Positions 11,337 through 20,989 are shown, counted from the stretch's first letter. The stretch: 64,000 nucleotides of DNA from Anniella stebbinsi (GCA_029215795.1 JARDYH010000005.1:34292001-34356000); one strand, 5' to 3'. The notes: generated by a model from the sequence alone, not told the origin. Numbers and translations: made by a program.

Positions 11337-11337
<1 letters not shown>

Positions 11338-11357
11338 TTTCAGTACTTGTATAAATA

Positions 11358-11437
11358 CTGCTATTATTATTATTGTTAGTAGTAGTAGTAAATGTATTAT
11401 TATTATTGCAATTATTATTATTATTATTATTATTATT
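11358..11437. repeat. (TTA)n-rich microsatellite
   Basis: Two blocks of ATT/TTA triplets separated by GTTAGTAGTAGTAGTAAATG. Confidence 0.9.
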
Positions 11438-11469
11438 CGGCACCTATGCTGCCTAATATTGTTAAGCCA

Positions 11470-12340
11470 TGTATTGTAACAGAAATTTCCAGCTGCACCA
11501 ATCTGAACCTGATTGCCTCTGCGAATCTTTCCAGGCAGTTGATCTTTTCAAACAGGGCTGTGGTAAGCGTTCCACGTGCGGTGAGTGCCTAAATCACCCC
11601 CAAATCATCATCTGCGCTCTTGTTTCAAAGCAGAAACTGAGAAGTGCCTGATGATATTTGGGTGCCGTTCAGCTATTCCAGGGCTCTGATGTCCGGATTG
11701 TTTTGATGCTTTCTTTGAACTCCTTTTTTCCCACCCGGGCTAAAAGGCACAGACAGCTCTACTGAGTTAAGCATCAGACAAGTCGGAGACAATGAGCGAC
11801 TCCCTCCCTTCTAGCTTACACACACACATTTGCAGAGATCTGCTTGCGAGCGTACAAGTTGGTGGTAATAAAGGAGGCCAGACATTCATGTGATGTGCTG
11901 CCTTAAGCATTCACAAATGACTGAAATTAACCTCCTTTCTATGGGCCTTAATTCAGTTTACGACTGGGCGTCTTTTGTTTTATACAGCAGTACAGAGGTG
12001 CCTTTGCCGTGCTAAAGATTTTAACTATAATTATAATGAATGATACTTGCCAGCACTGTGGCCCCTAATTAGAACAAGTCCCACAGACATATTGTCTCCT
12101 TGATTTCCTCTGCTACATTTCTCTCGCTTTCTTTTTCTGCCTGGGACACATGGGTCCCATTAAACATTTGAGTATTTAATGTGGTTCCCTTAAATTACTT
12201 CTCAAGTTTTCAAGTTCCGTTTAGAAATGTACGTTACTCCGCTTGACTGCATCCCTCGATTTTCACTGTGATTTTATCCATTTAGCCCATTGCAATTGCT
12301 CTTCCTCCTCACCAAGTGAAAAGTCTGTGTGTTCATGCAG
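11470..12340. other. Unique sequence, candidate conserved non-coding element
   Basis: This is the longest repeat-free stretch in the first 15 kb with balanced composition and no stop-free long frame. It contains homeodomain-like words (CCCTAATTAGAAC, AACTATAATTATAATGAATG, GGCCTTAATTCAG) and a GCGTTCCACGTGCGGTGAG E-box region. I cannot test conservation, so enhancer or CNE status is inference only. Confidence 0.3.
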
Positions 12341-12354
12341 TGGCCCTAGGTCTC

Positions 12355-12450
12355 TTAGGGTGCAACCCTATACACACTTACCTGGGCATAAAACACATAG
12401 AACCCAATGGAACTTAATTCTAAGGATTACACTGCTTGTCGATTAATTGG
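12355..12450. mobile_element. Short MITE, 'GCAATCCTATGCA' family, copy 2
   Basis: 'agggtgcaaccctatacacac', 'ttacctgggcataaaacac', 'aacccaatggaacttaattc' and 'aaggattacactgc' form the familiar palindromic layout of a very common reptile short repeat. Confidence 0.6.
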
Positions 12451-12598
12451 TGCAATGAATAAAAATCTTACAAACAAATAGAAACATGCCCACGCACGTA
12501 ATAATAGACAAGCAACTAAATGGTGATGCAGTCAGGCAGACCTGGATCCCTGAAGGATGCGACCAACCACAATAAGAATATATATTTCTAACAAAGCA

Positions 12599-12682
12599 GT
12601 TGGCAAAACAGGAATAAATGTATATTATTTATTTTAATTTTTAAAAAGAAATAACATACATTTATTCCTGTTCTTTGCTAAT
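12599..12682. repeat. Hairpin-forming inverted repeat, about 84 bp
   Basis: The left arm 'ttggcaaaacaggaataaatgta' and right arm 'tacatttattcctgttctttgctaa' are near-perfect reverse complements around an AT-rich loop. It may be a tiny MITE or an inverted duplication adjoining the L2 tail. Confidence 0.65.
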
Positions 12683-12684
12683 TG

Positions 12685-12689
<5 letters not shown>

Positions 12690-12719
<30 letters not shown>

Positions 12720-13310
12720 CTTTATCTGTATTCCGCCTTTTGCCCAATGCTGGGCATCAAGGCAGCTTTACAAAATTAAAACATATACAGTGAAAAGTAA
12801 TAAATAATTGATATACAAAAGTTAAAAATATAATTAAATAGGTTTCAATATTAAAACATTCCAACATTTAACATACATATTAAAATGTAATTTTTTAAAA
12901 CATAGATGGGGGCCCACATTATTCAACAACGGCTTGCCAGAGTAAGAACGTTTTGCGTGCCTCTGGAAACACATCAAGGAGGGAGCCAGTCTAGCTTCTC
13001 TGGGAAGGGAGTTCCAGAGCACTGGAGCAGCCACTGAGAAGGCTCTCTCCTGCGTTCCCACCACGCATGCCTGTGATGGTGGTGGGACTGAGAGAAGGGC
13101 TTCCCCTGAAGTACTCAAAACACAGGCAGGCTCGTAAGGGAGAATACAGTTTTTCAGATAACCTGGACCCGAGCCATATAGGGCTTTATAGATCTTAACC
13201 AGAACTTTGAATTGTGCCCAGAAACAGACTGGAAGCCAATGGAGCTGTTTTAACAGAGGAATTGTATGCTCCCTGTAACCAGCCCTGGTCAACAGCCCCG
13301 GCAGAGACAT
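12690..13310 (-). mobile_element. L2-type LINE, 3' terminal coding region and UTR (minus strand)
   Basis: The minus-strand frame 12834-13310 (158 codons) contains HWLPVCFWAQFKVLVKIYKAL, then GPGYL, then RAFSVAAPVLWNSLPREARLAP. This is the HWLPV..R..FK.....KALHG / AAP.LWN.LP signature of the region after the reverse transcriptase in L2-clade LINEs. The 3' UTR with 'gattccgcc...'-type tail and (TAA)n lies at 12690-12830. It is 5' truncated, and the upstream neighbour at 13310 is a CR1 in the same sense. The open frame is unusually intact for a fragment this size, but no start or catalytic domain is present. Confidence 0.85.
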
Positions 13311-13545
13311 AGAATCATAGAATAGTAGAGTTGGAAGGGGCCTTTAAGGCCATCGAGTCCAACCCCCTGCTCAATGCAGGAATCCACCTTAAAGCATACC
13401 TGACAGATGGCTGTCCAGCTGCCTCTTGAAGGCCTCTAGTGTAGGAGAGCCCACAACCTCCCTAGGTAATTGGTTCCATTGTCGTACTGCTCTAACAGTC
13501 AGGAAGTTTTTCCTGATGTCCAGCCGGAATCTGGCTTCCTGTAAC
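13310..13545 (-). mobile_element. CR1 LINE 3' end (minus strand)
   Basis: On the plus strand it begins 'agaatcatagaatagtaga', then 'gttggaaggggcctttaagg', 'ccatcgagtccaacccc', 'ctgctcaatgcagga' and so on to 'gaagtttttcctgatgtcc'. This is the classic reverse complement of an amniote CR1 3' end. It abuts the L2 at 13310 and is cut at about 13545 by the MITE. Confidence 0.9.
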
Positions 13546-13857
13546 TTAGAGCTTCATCACACCTACTTTCCCCCCACCCCAGTTTGCTTGTGCTGATTCC
13601 CCCTCCGTTTCCTATGCGAGACTAGCATTTTTAATCACATGTGGTCGGTATTGCTGCGATACCTCAGATTGGCCTGTTCCAAATTTGAGTTTCGGATTTT
13701 GCCCGTTCAAGGATAAATCGAAAGAGAAATGAGCAACTGCGGACTCAGAATGAGAGAACGGCACAACGGGGACGATGTCATGTGAGTCCAGTGATGAAAA
13801 AGTGGATCAAAGTCGCGGCGGGTGTGCATCAAACCGCGCATGTGATAAACACCCTAA
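13545..13857. mobile_element. MITE family M-TTAG, copy 1 (about 310 bp)
   Basis: The left end TTAGAGCTTCATCACACC and right end GTGATAAACACCCTAA are imperfect inverted repeats. The interior matches 42834-43147 in reverse complement over its length: 'gtttgatgcac', 'gactttgatccactttt', 'cgtccccgttgtg', 'atcc(t/c)tgaacgggcaaa', 'aatgctag(t/a)ctcgca'. Non-coding. Confidence 0.75.
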
Positions 13858-14350
13858 GCCCATTAATAAGCCCATCAGTGGGAACAAACTTTTGGTGACA
13901 TAACCCCCTATCAAACTATGTAGCATGGTTTCTGGGAGGTTTTTATGTATGTGTTGAGGGTAGGCATGGAGCGGCAGCTGCCATCCACCAATCACCTTGA
14001 AAAGACCTGGACGGCAGCAGTGAGTTTCACACACATACCGTTAGCTGCTGAGTGCCATTGTTTGGTAGAAAGGTGGGGCACAAGTCACATAAATAAATTT
14101 GCCAAGGTGTTTTGGCCCTGTTTTGACCATCACCCTGCATTGTCCCTGAAATTTGAGTCAAATGTTCTTTCAGCGCAATCTTAATTCACTGTACTCGTTT
14201 TCAAGAGGGCTAGGAGTGAAAGACGGACACAATATTTATTTCTTTACAGGGCAATGATCAGGATCTTGCAAGAATCCAGCTTTTATTCAAAATGGGAATC
14301 TAGGTTCCTAGCCCCCTTGGCTGAAGGGATATTTGAATGCAAAGAAGAAC
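13858..14350. other. Unrecognised sequence
   Basis: Short incidental frames only. No repeat family identified. Confidence 0.3.
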
Positions 14351-14358
14351 TGCACAAA

Positions 14359-14362
14359 TAAC

Positions 14363-14399
<37 letters not shown>

Positions 14400-14400
14400 G
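14359..14400. repeat. (TAA)n microsatellite
   Basis: About 13 AAT triplets. Confidence 0.95.
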
Positions 14401-15023
14401 TACATCCACACCAACATCCAGAAAGCAGTCATACTTAAAACATGCTCAATTGACAGGAAATTCCTGAAACTGTAAAAGACAGCATGACTTGGCAAAGCCC
14501 GTCATATCCGTCTAGGAAAACTGCCACAAGCGAGAAAGAGATGAAATAATAACTACCACCACCATTCTGGTAAAGGTGACAGTTCTGGCAAGCACATCCT
14601 AAGAAACACTTTCACATTACCATATGAAGTAATGCATGATGTTGTCTTCCTGGAACAAGCAACAAAAGATGCCTATTGCCCAGACAGAGCCTAAAGTTGT
14701 CTGGTTAGATGGTACTTGTGGTACTTGTAGCATTGTTGGCATCTACTCAAGAGCCACTAGGTGGCACTGTGCAGAATGGCTGTTTTTGAACTATTTCAAC
14801 AGGGCTTTTGTGAGTCCCCTAGAAAGGATGCTATTCTCTGATGCTGGGGCTGGGGCATACAGCAGAGTGTTTACCTGCTGACCCAGGCCAGAGGTCTGGA
14901 AGAACCTTGAGACTTGTCCAGAGTGGGCAAAAATCAAGGTGGTGTAAGCAAATTCTGCTGCAGCACTGCTACTATGAAGGTGGTTGGGGTTGGAGTCTCC
15001 ATGCTTACAGTTCAAAGGACTCA
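14401..15023. other. Unrecognised sequence
   Basis: No supportable gene or transposon end before the MITE at 15024. Confidence 0.3.
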
Positions 15024-15543
15024 GGCCCTTTCCGCACCAGCCATTTTTCGAGGGGCTGCCCCTGCCTGCTCGCGGAGAGTCCGCATGACACACAGAGCAT
15101 CCTGCATGACACACAGGCTATTATCCCGCTTTGTTCCCTGCTCCTGGGAGGGCAGCGAGATGGGCGGCTGGCGTGGCCTCCCATCCCGGGCACAGCCACG
15201 CTTACTCGCGAGTAAGCGCAGCTGCACCGATGACCACAGAGCCACACCACACAGCTCCAAGGCCATCAGGGGGGACGGAAAAATCGCCATCCCCAGGATG
15301 GCAGGGAGGAGGGGGCGCAATTGTGCGGCGGATTTTTTACAAAAAATACTGACATTTGCGCAGGAGAGCTCGTGCGCACCTCCACAGAACTGTCCAAAAC
15401 AATGGCCGGTGCAAGTTGCGATGGCCTGGTAGAAGGCCGGGCCGTCGCATTCTGGTGCGGCCTCTGCGTGCCAGACCCGGAAGTGGTTACTTCCAGGTTT
15501 CCCTGCTTCCTGCCCTCTCCGCCCCTATAGTGCGGAAAGGGCC
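15024..15543. mobile_element. MITE family M-CGCG, copy 2 (about 520 bp)
   Basis: Ends GGCCCTTTCCGCACCAGCCA and TATAGTGCGGAAAGGGCC are inverted repeats. The interior carries the perfect palindrome GCTTACTCGCGAGTAAGC (about 15202-15219). It aligns along its length with 8691-9256: 'cgaggggctgcccctgcc', 'gaagtggttacttccaggt'. CpG-rich. The 172-codon frame 14914-15432 is incidental. Confidence 0.8.
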
Positions 15544-15659
15544 TTACAGCTGGCTTAGATTCTCCCTTTCAGCTCCCTTTCTTTGTCAGCATTGCCAGAT
15601 ATACAAGAATTCTCGTATTTATAGAAAAACAACGATAATGGCACTATGCTTTGATTGTG

Positions 15660-15740
15660 CCAGTGTGTATCTTTATACGGTTGTAAGCCACCTAGAGTAC
15701 AGGTTTATTGTAGAAAGAAGACTGAGGAGGATAGATAAAT
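15660..15740 (+). mobile_element. LINE 3' tail fragment
   Basis: 'ggttgtaagccacctagagta', then 'gaggatagataaatga', is the usual terminal phrase of reptile LINE 3' UTRs (variants of 'gtaagccgcccagag...ataaata'). It precedes a GATA microsatellite, which is consistent with a microsatellite-like LINE tail. Confidence 0.5.
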
Positions 15741-15743
15741 GAC

Positions 15744-15777
<34 letters not shown>

Positions 15778-15820
15778 GTGTGTGTGTGTGTACAGTACAT
15801 AGATATACAAACACGCACAC
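15744..15820. repeat. (GATA)n then (TG)n/(CA)n microsatellites
   Basis: About eight GATA units, a GTGTGTGTGTG run, and a CA-rich run ending at about 15827. Confidence 0.9.
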
Positions 15821-15832
15821 ACACACAAGGAA

Positions 15833-16238
15833 GTGAAGCAGATGGCTACCAAGAGGAAGGCCTTTTCTGCTGTGGCACCCTGGCTGTGGAATGAGCTCCC
15901 TAGAGAGGTTCACCTGGCACCTACATTATACTCTTTCTGGCGCCTGGCACCTACATTATACTCTTTCTGGCGCCAGGTGAAGATCTTTTTATTTTTATTT
16001 ATTTATTTTATTACAGTATTTTAGCATTTTAGCATCCTAGTCTTTTAACTCTGCTGTTTTAAATCTGTATTTAAAATCTGTATTTAAAATCTCTGCATTG
16101 CTGCTCTGGTCATACTTTTATATTGTGGTTTTATATTGTGGTTTTAAGCTTCTATATTATATTTCATGCTGTATCTTAAGGTTTTGATTTTTGTGAATCA
16201 TACAGAAAGCTTCAGCTATAGAAATGAAATAAATAAAT
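15833..16238 (+). mobile_element. L2-type LINE 3' end with internal 30-bp duplication
   Basis: The frame 15833-16024 includes RKAFSAVAPWLWNELPREVHLAPTLYSFW, the C-terminal AAP.LWN.LP motif of L2-clade LINEs. A 30-bp unit is repeated exactly in tandem at 15914-15943 and 15944-15973, adding ten in-frame residues (LAPTLYSFWR twice). The 3' UTR ends 'agcttcagctatagaaatg', then AAATAAATAAATA. Confidence 0.8.
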
Positions 16239-16439
16239 ACACACATACACACACACACACATCCCCTTGGTTGTGTGAATCGATTTCCTGGAGGGTTAGT
16301 GTATGGATAGCTGAATAGCCTTACAGCAGCATGCTGACCTGGATGGTCTTTTGCCACTTCCGTCTCTTATTCTATGCACCACATTTGGAAGACCCCCAAC
16401 TTACTGGGGCCCACAGGCAGTTTCCAACCTTTGCTTCTC

Positions 16440-16449
16440 CCCACCCACC

Positions 16450-16496
<47 letters not shown>

Positions 16497-16615
16497 TTCT
16501 TACCCACCTCTCCCTTCCAGATCGAGGCAGGGAACAACATCATAGAGACAATATAAAATACATAAAACTGATTAAAAGCATATAAAAATTAATACCAGAC
16601 TAAACAAACCCCCTC
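16440..16615 (-). mobile_element. L2-type LINE 3' end (minus strand) with (TAA)n
   Basis: A (TAA)n run at 16449-16497 is followed by 'ttcttacccacctctccc', 'gatcgaggcagggaacaac' and T/A-rich 3' UTR. This is the reverse complement of the hairpin-plus-(TTA)n end seen at 8153-8340. It is truncated where L1 sequence begins at about 16620. Confidence 0.75.
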
Positions 16616-16619
16616 CTGC

Positions 16620-16936
16620 AATTTTGGCTGCTAGAGAGGTGTGGCGTATAGTATCACATCAATTACAGTTCGATCCATTCTCTAATGCAAAATTGACTTT
16701 ATGGGGAAATACAGATCTTAGAATTAGAAAGAAAGTGTTCTTGTGGAGGACATGGACAGATAAGATGATTTTTACACTGGATCAATTAGTAGGTCCGGAC
16801 AATGAGTTTTTGTCATTTTCTGATTTACATGTTAAATATAATCTACCTGCTATGGCTGAATGGCAATACTTGCAACTGCAACACTTGCTGGAATCTGGGT
16901 TTGGGCCAGCCGCTTGTACAGCTTCAGAGACTTCAT
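16620..16936 (+). mobile_element. L1-type LINE ORF2 C-terminal piece (5' portion of a split copy)
   Basis: The frame from 16624 includes VWRIVSHQLQFDPFSNAKLTLWGNTDL..., then IFTLDQLVGPDNEFLSFSDLHVKYNLP...WQYLQLQHLL. This matches the layout of the L1 ORF2 region after the reverse transcriptase (…L..L….F..L...Y.LP.....QYLQL). Similarity ends near 16936, where minus-strand DIRS-like sequence begins. The remaining C-terminus reappears at 19045 on the same strand. About 110 codons expected between the two pieces were not found. Confidence 0.65.
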
Positions 16937-17857
16937 TATGTACTCGCCCTTCATTATCTTTTCCCTGGTTGCTGATAATAAATGATATCCTAATGGGGTG
17001 GAAGTACTAGCTGTCGGGATGGCTTCCTTCTCAGCCCCCGCATAAGGGTCCTTGCATTGTTGTGACGGCTCATTCGCACCAGTGGCTGTCGAGCCAGTCG
17101 GACCTTGTCAAACCGCTGCACACATGGCTGCTGTTGGTTGAGCTGCAGTAATAGGTGACTGTGTTTGGGCTATTGCTTTGCCAGAACCTTGACCCGACAA
17201 ATTGCCCTGATTCTCTGTTGCACTACTAGTACCAACTGGTACCTGGCTATTAGTATTAGGCATTTCTATGGCCATATTTCTAATCCCTTCACTGTTCCCT
17301 ACATATTGCCAACCGAGCCCTGGGAACCATGGGTACGCCCTCCAAGGAGGGACAGCACCCATAGCATTTGTTTGTGTTAGCTGTGGTGTTTCTCTAGCCT
17401 CACCTGCCTCCGTAGCCTGAGTTGTCCCCCCGGTCGATTGTAGCGATGGTGTGATGGTGACTCCTTGCAACACCTCCCGCATCACTGTAGAAGTAGTAGT
17501 TGCAGTGTCTTGACCTGGATCCCTTGTAGCCTCGGCTTGTGGCACAGGATTGGATGACGAACTGGATGTTGCTTCAATCGCATCCAACCTGGCTGAAACA
17601 GATGCCCATAATTTATCCTGCACTTGTTTCCTTGTTTGGGTATGACCCCTCCACCCTCTACCCTGTGGAAGCGGAGTTGAAGGCTGCAGAATTGCTCTAT
17701 CCTGCTCTATAGCTTGCAATCTTGAAAGAATTTTGGCAATATTGGGGTCTGTTTCCTCCTCTGAGGAAGAATCCCTACGCTGTCTAAATCGCTTTTGTGG
17801 CTGAGCCGGGGCTTTTCCTTTCCCTTTTTTTCCACCCAAGCCTTTTTTGGGAGGCAT
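16937..17857 (-). pseudogene. DIRS-like retrotransposon gag-type ORF, interrupted
   Basis: The minus strand encodes an open frame of 249 codons starting MPPKKGLGGKKGKGKAP with a basic, then acidic-serine N-terminus (DSSSEEE), an Ile/Leu heptad-like segment (IAKILSRLQAIEQDRAIL) and a long Ser/Thr/Gln-rich low-complexity middle. It stops at a TGA (plus positions 17108-17110), but the same frame continues without a stop to a block reading TPLGYHLLSATREKIMKGEYI. That phrase resembles the G.HL....KEKIWKGEYVDIF region I associate with Gag-like proteins of DIRS/Ngaro elements. Similarity then ends abruptly at about 16937. Interpretation: a 3'-truncated Gag-like ORF with one nonsense mutation, possibly CGA to TGA. 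Family assignment is from memory. An unrelated low-complexity TE ORF is the alternative. Confidence 0.5.
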
Positions 17858-18955
17858 GGTGTTCTTACTGAATAATTAAACAATTAAAATCGGTGTTGTT
17901 ATTGCTATTACTATTATATATTAGCAAGATATTTTATATTCTGATATAGATATAGATATAGATATATGTACAAGATTTATCAAATTGGACTTCCTACGTC
18001 ACCCCTCTATGCCCTTTGAGAGCCACTAAGATAAAGAAAACACAAAAAGGGGGGGCCTGGTCAGAGTACCCACTCCATACCAAAAGGAGAGAACTAGCAA
18101 GCCTCCTTACCTAAAAGAAAGGCACAAAACACAAAGTGCCTAAGAATGCCAGCTGCCCTGCAGCCACCCTGGGGCCAAAGGGCAGTTAGCCAGCCATTGC
18201 CCCAGGATTTCCCCTGTCTGGTGCCACACTCCCCAAAGATTGGGATCCCAGGGAACACTGGATACCACCCTCCTACGTCATGAGGTCTACAACGCCCACA
18301 ATACCAGAGGAAACAGTTGCCTCCCTCGCTTCCCAACAAACTAAATGGCCGACCATCTCACCACCACCACCACTTGCCCCCAGGCCTGTCTAATACTTCT
18401 GCTCAGGCTAAAACTATCCCTCGGCCGCAGCCGCAGCCCGAGGGTTTTCCCACCAGCGCCGAGGCTCCCCTCAACCATCGCAAACTACTTCCGGGGCCTG
18501 GATGATCCTCGGGATGAACATCGAGCCGCTGCTGGTCCTGCCGCTGTCAGAGCCACCATGAAGCTCCTGCCGCCGCGGAGCATGCGCGCTGACCGTTCCT
18601 CAGCCACCGCCACTGCGGAGCTCAGGCCTCTGCCGAGCTCACGCCGCCGCTGAAGGTTCCGGATGCTGCTGCTGCAGCCTCAGAAGCGCCTCTGTCACCG
18701 CAGAGACCCTCTCGCCGTTGCTGTCACCGATACCACCAATCTTCTGCCACCACTGAAGATCTTCTCGCTGCTGCTGCAGCCACCACCAAAGCTCCACTGC
18801 CACCGCCGAATCCCTTTCGCCAACTCCGTTGCCGCTGAAGAGCTCAAACCACCACCGAGGGTCTCCGCTGTTCCTTTCTTCTTCTGCTCTCTCCGATGGA
18901 GGGGTGAGCATAATTTACGCTCTTATCCACCCCTCTACATCACCAATGGCCCGAT
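17858..18955 (-). mobile_element. Probable 5' part of the DIRS-like element or unknown GC-rich insert
   Basis: Upstream of the 249-codon ORF comes AT-rich sequence with a (GATATA)n run at about 17940-17965, then a GC-rich CpG-containing block (18310-18900) rich in CCGC/CACC/CTG words. There is weak internal repetition of GCCGCTGAAG-like phrases near 18645, 18750 and 18830. I could not identify inverted terminal repeats. Assignment to the DIRS element rests only on adjacency. Confidence 0.3.
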
Positions 18956-19044
18956 TTGAAACTGCCAATAGCAGGCTTCCACGCTACCTCTTCTTCTCAG
19001 CCCCCACCCACAATGGCCCACACGAGACTGGACTAGCCAGTCAC

Positions 19045-19550
19045 ATTGTGAGGGCGCAAGTTTTGGCAATACCCAATAGTTCCCCCCTTTTGGGAAGAGG
19101 CCATAATAAGGATAAACTTTGTATTGAAACAGTCTTAATATGGAACAATGTGCATATCCTCGTAAACTACCTACCGGTTTCTTGGAAGTTAACGCATGGC
19201 CAGTGCAAATGGATTTTCCAAGCCCTTATGGCAGCTGAAAGACTGATATTATTACTTTGGAAGGAAAAATGTTCACTCCCATAATGCAATGAACTGAGGA
19301 TTTAACAACACTGTCAACATTTGGACGGGTAGTATATAGACTCCACCTGCAAGTGGATAAGTGCATGGATATTTGGTCTGCTTTTCTTGAAACCTATGCA
19401 TAACTCTCCCCACACCTTTTTTTAAATGAATGGTGCATCTGATGGGGGGGGGGGTGACATTCCTATGCACGTATTGTTGCTCTCTTTTTCCCACAATTTG
19501 TTTCCTGTTCTATTTTGTTAAATTCCAATAAAAAAGAAAAAAAGGAAAGA
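19045..19550 (+). mobile_element. L1-type LINE 3' end (second piece) with polyA signal
   Basis: In shifted frames the sequence reads FWQYPIVPPFWEEAIIRINFVLKQS, then LIWNNVHILVNYLPVSWKL..., then ALMAAERLILLLWKEK. The first part aligns with the minus-strand L1 at 6116-6331 (WQCPIATSFWKEAIIPINF); the last is the L1 ORF2 C-terminal AAQRLIL..WK block. The 3' end at about 19524 has AATAAA followed by an A-rich tail. At least one frameshift. Confidence 0.75.
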
Positions 19551-19984
19551 AAGATAATTGTATTTAACATGGAAACTGTGAAACATAGATGACATGGGAA
19601 AATGGAGATCCATCCTTTCCTAATACTCCCTATTCCTTTCTCCACTCGTTCACCTGTCTTCCTATTCCTTTCCTTTCTGCCCATATTCTCTTATCAAAAT
19701 GGTCCAGGCACTCTATCCACAGAGCTCTACTGAACTGGCACCCAGCTGTGTACTCCCTTCGGATTGTTCCTCTTTCCCATTGCACTTCTGGTGAGGCAGA
19801 CGACACAACTGCAGCTGGAACCCTGTTGCCAGCGGCAACTCCACAGCCAGCAAACACCCAGCTTTCTCTAGGTCAAGGTATGCATGTGTGGGAGCAGTGG
19901 TAGTGGCAGGCAGGTTGCCAGTGAAAGAGGTGTATGGGTGGCCCATGGAAGCAGCAGGCAGGCGCTCGGTCACTCCTCCACCCT
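19551..19984. other. Unrecognised sequence
   Basis: No gene or repeat family recognised. Confidence 0.3.
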
Positions 19985-19989
19985 CCGAT

Positions 19990-20175
19990 GTGCAGCCTGA
20001 GCATAGAGCACCTAAGTTTCATGCAGAAAGTCCCAGGTTCAATCCCTGGCATCTCTAGGTAGAGCTAGGAAGGAATCCAGCCTGAAATCCTGAAGAGCTG
20101 TGGCCAGTCAATGTCGAACAATACTGAGCTAGATGGACCAAGGATCTGACTCAGTATAAGGCAGCTTCCTATCTC
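19990..20175 (+). mobile_element. tRNA-derived SINE, full-length-like
   Basis: The 5' part is tRNA-like with a degraded A box and an intact B box GGTTCAATCCC (about 20037-20047). It continues 'gcatctctaggtagagcta', 'ctgaagagctgtggccagtc', then the LINE-like tail 'actgagctagatggaccaa', 'gatctgactcagtataaggc', 'agcttcctat'. The same tail appears at 38580-38695 and, altered, at 42533-42745. The tail suggests mobilisation by a LINE sharing this 3' end. Confidence 0.8.
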
Positions 20176-20214
20176 CCTAACTTGCCTCATGGCAGGGCCG
20201 GCCCATTTTTGACT

Positions 20215-20300
20215 TCTTTACGGGCTTATGTTTTGCTCATCCCCAAGGTGGCTTACATAAAATTCTAACATATAATTATCATAAAATATCAAAGTCATCA
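20215..20300 (-). mobile_element. Short LINE 3' tail (minus strand)
   Basis: 'ccccaaggtggcttacataa', then AT-rich, is the reverse complement of a 'taagccaccttgggg' LINE terminal phrase. Confidence 0.4.
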
Positions 20301-20404
20301 CTCGTAACTGTGGCTAAGCTTTAAACATGTAACAGCCTTTGCCCACATTATTCCCACCCTATGCTTCTGTGTCCCTCCCTCCCTCCCTCTGTTATTTCCC
20401 CATG

Positions 20405-20538
20405 CTGGCAGGATCTACACTACTGTTTTAGAACAGTTTATAATGGTATTGACAACTGTTGGGGCCCAGGACACATTCCATATACAGTTTTCACGCCACT
20501 TTCAAAGCGTTATATCCTGCTTGGTGTAGATCTGGCCT
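20405..20538. mobile_element. MITE family M-CTACAC, copy 1 (about 130 bp)
   Basis: The left end GGCAGGATCTACACTACTG and right end TCCTGCTTGGTGTAGATCTGGCC are inverted repeats. The centre contains GACAACTGTTGGGGCCCAGG, shared in one or other orientation with 25299-25543 and 53789-53931. Confidence 0.7.
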
Positions 20539-20544
20539 CTCTGT

Positions 20545-20640
20545 TTTAGACTGCAAGCTCCTTGTGAGCAGTGGCTTGTCTATTTCACCCATATAAATTT
20601 GTAATGCACCATGTGCACTGATGGCCTCATGATGATGATA
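20545..20640 (+). mobile_element. LINE 3' tail fragment
   Basis: 'gactgcaagctccttgtgag', 'gcagtggcttgtctatttc', 'taatgcaccatgtgcactga', 'tggc', then ATGATG triplets is a familiar vertebrate L2/L3-type 3' UTR ending with microsatellite-like triplets. Confidence 0.5.
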
Positions 20641-20989
20641 ATGATTGCTTTATTATTGCCATTATTATTATATTTCCCATTCCTTATGAATCATAGTATA
20701 GTTATGAGGGGTGAACCCTCCACCCCCATCCCATAGCAGTTCTCATTAGAATTTCATGGCTATTCCCAACAGTTTTCATCCTGCCACATTCTCCTCTCAA
20801 AATTGGCCAAAGCAATGGCAGAGTATTTTTTTATTTTTTAAAAAAAATCTCTTTGGGATCAAGCCCCAGGTTGGGCTTCTAGCCCCTTCCATTTGCATGT
20901 ATCCCTCCAAAGTGGAACGGTATTTAAAAATTGGTATAAAATCAGTCCATGCTCTACAAAATGAAGTCTTCTCTACAGTGATCAGGTCT

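Noticed and set aside
14914..15432. 172-codon open frame
   Set aside because: It lies almost wholly inside the MITE at 15024-15543. A parallel frame occurs in the related copy at 8665-9111 without conserved protein character.
17165..17380. Plus-strand frame opposite the 249-codon ORF
   Set aside because: A shadow of the minus-strand DIRS-like frame, without its own features.
18345..18959. GC-rich overlapping frames as a possible first exon of a host gene
   Set aside because: Frames are open on both strands from CCG/CTG-rich composition, with no recognisable protein, splice evidence or promoter. The location between DIRS-like and L1 pieces favours transposon origin, although I could not prove it.
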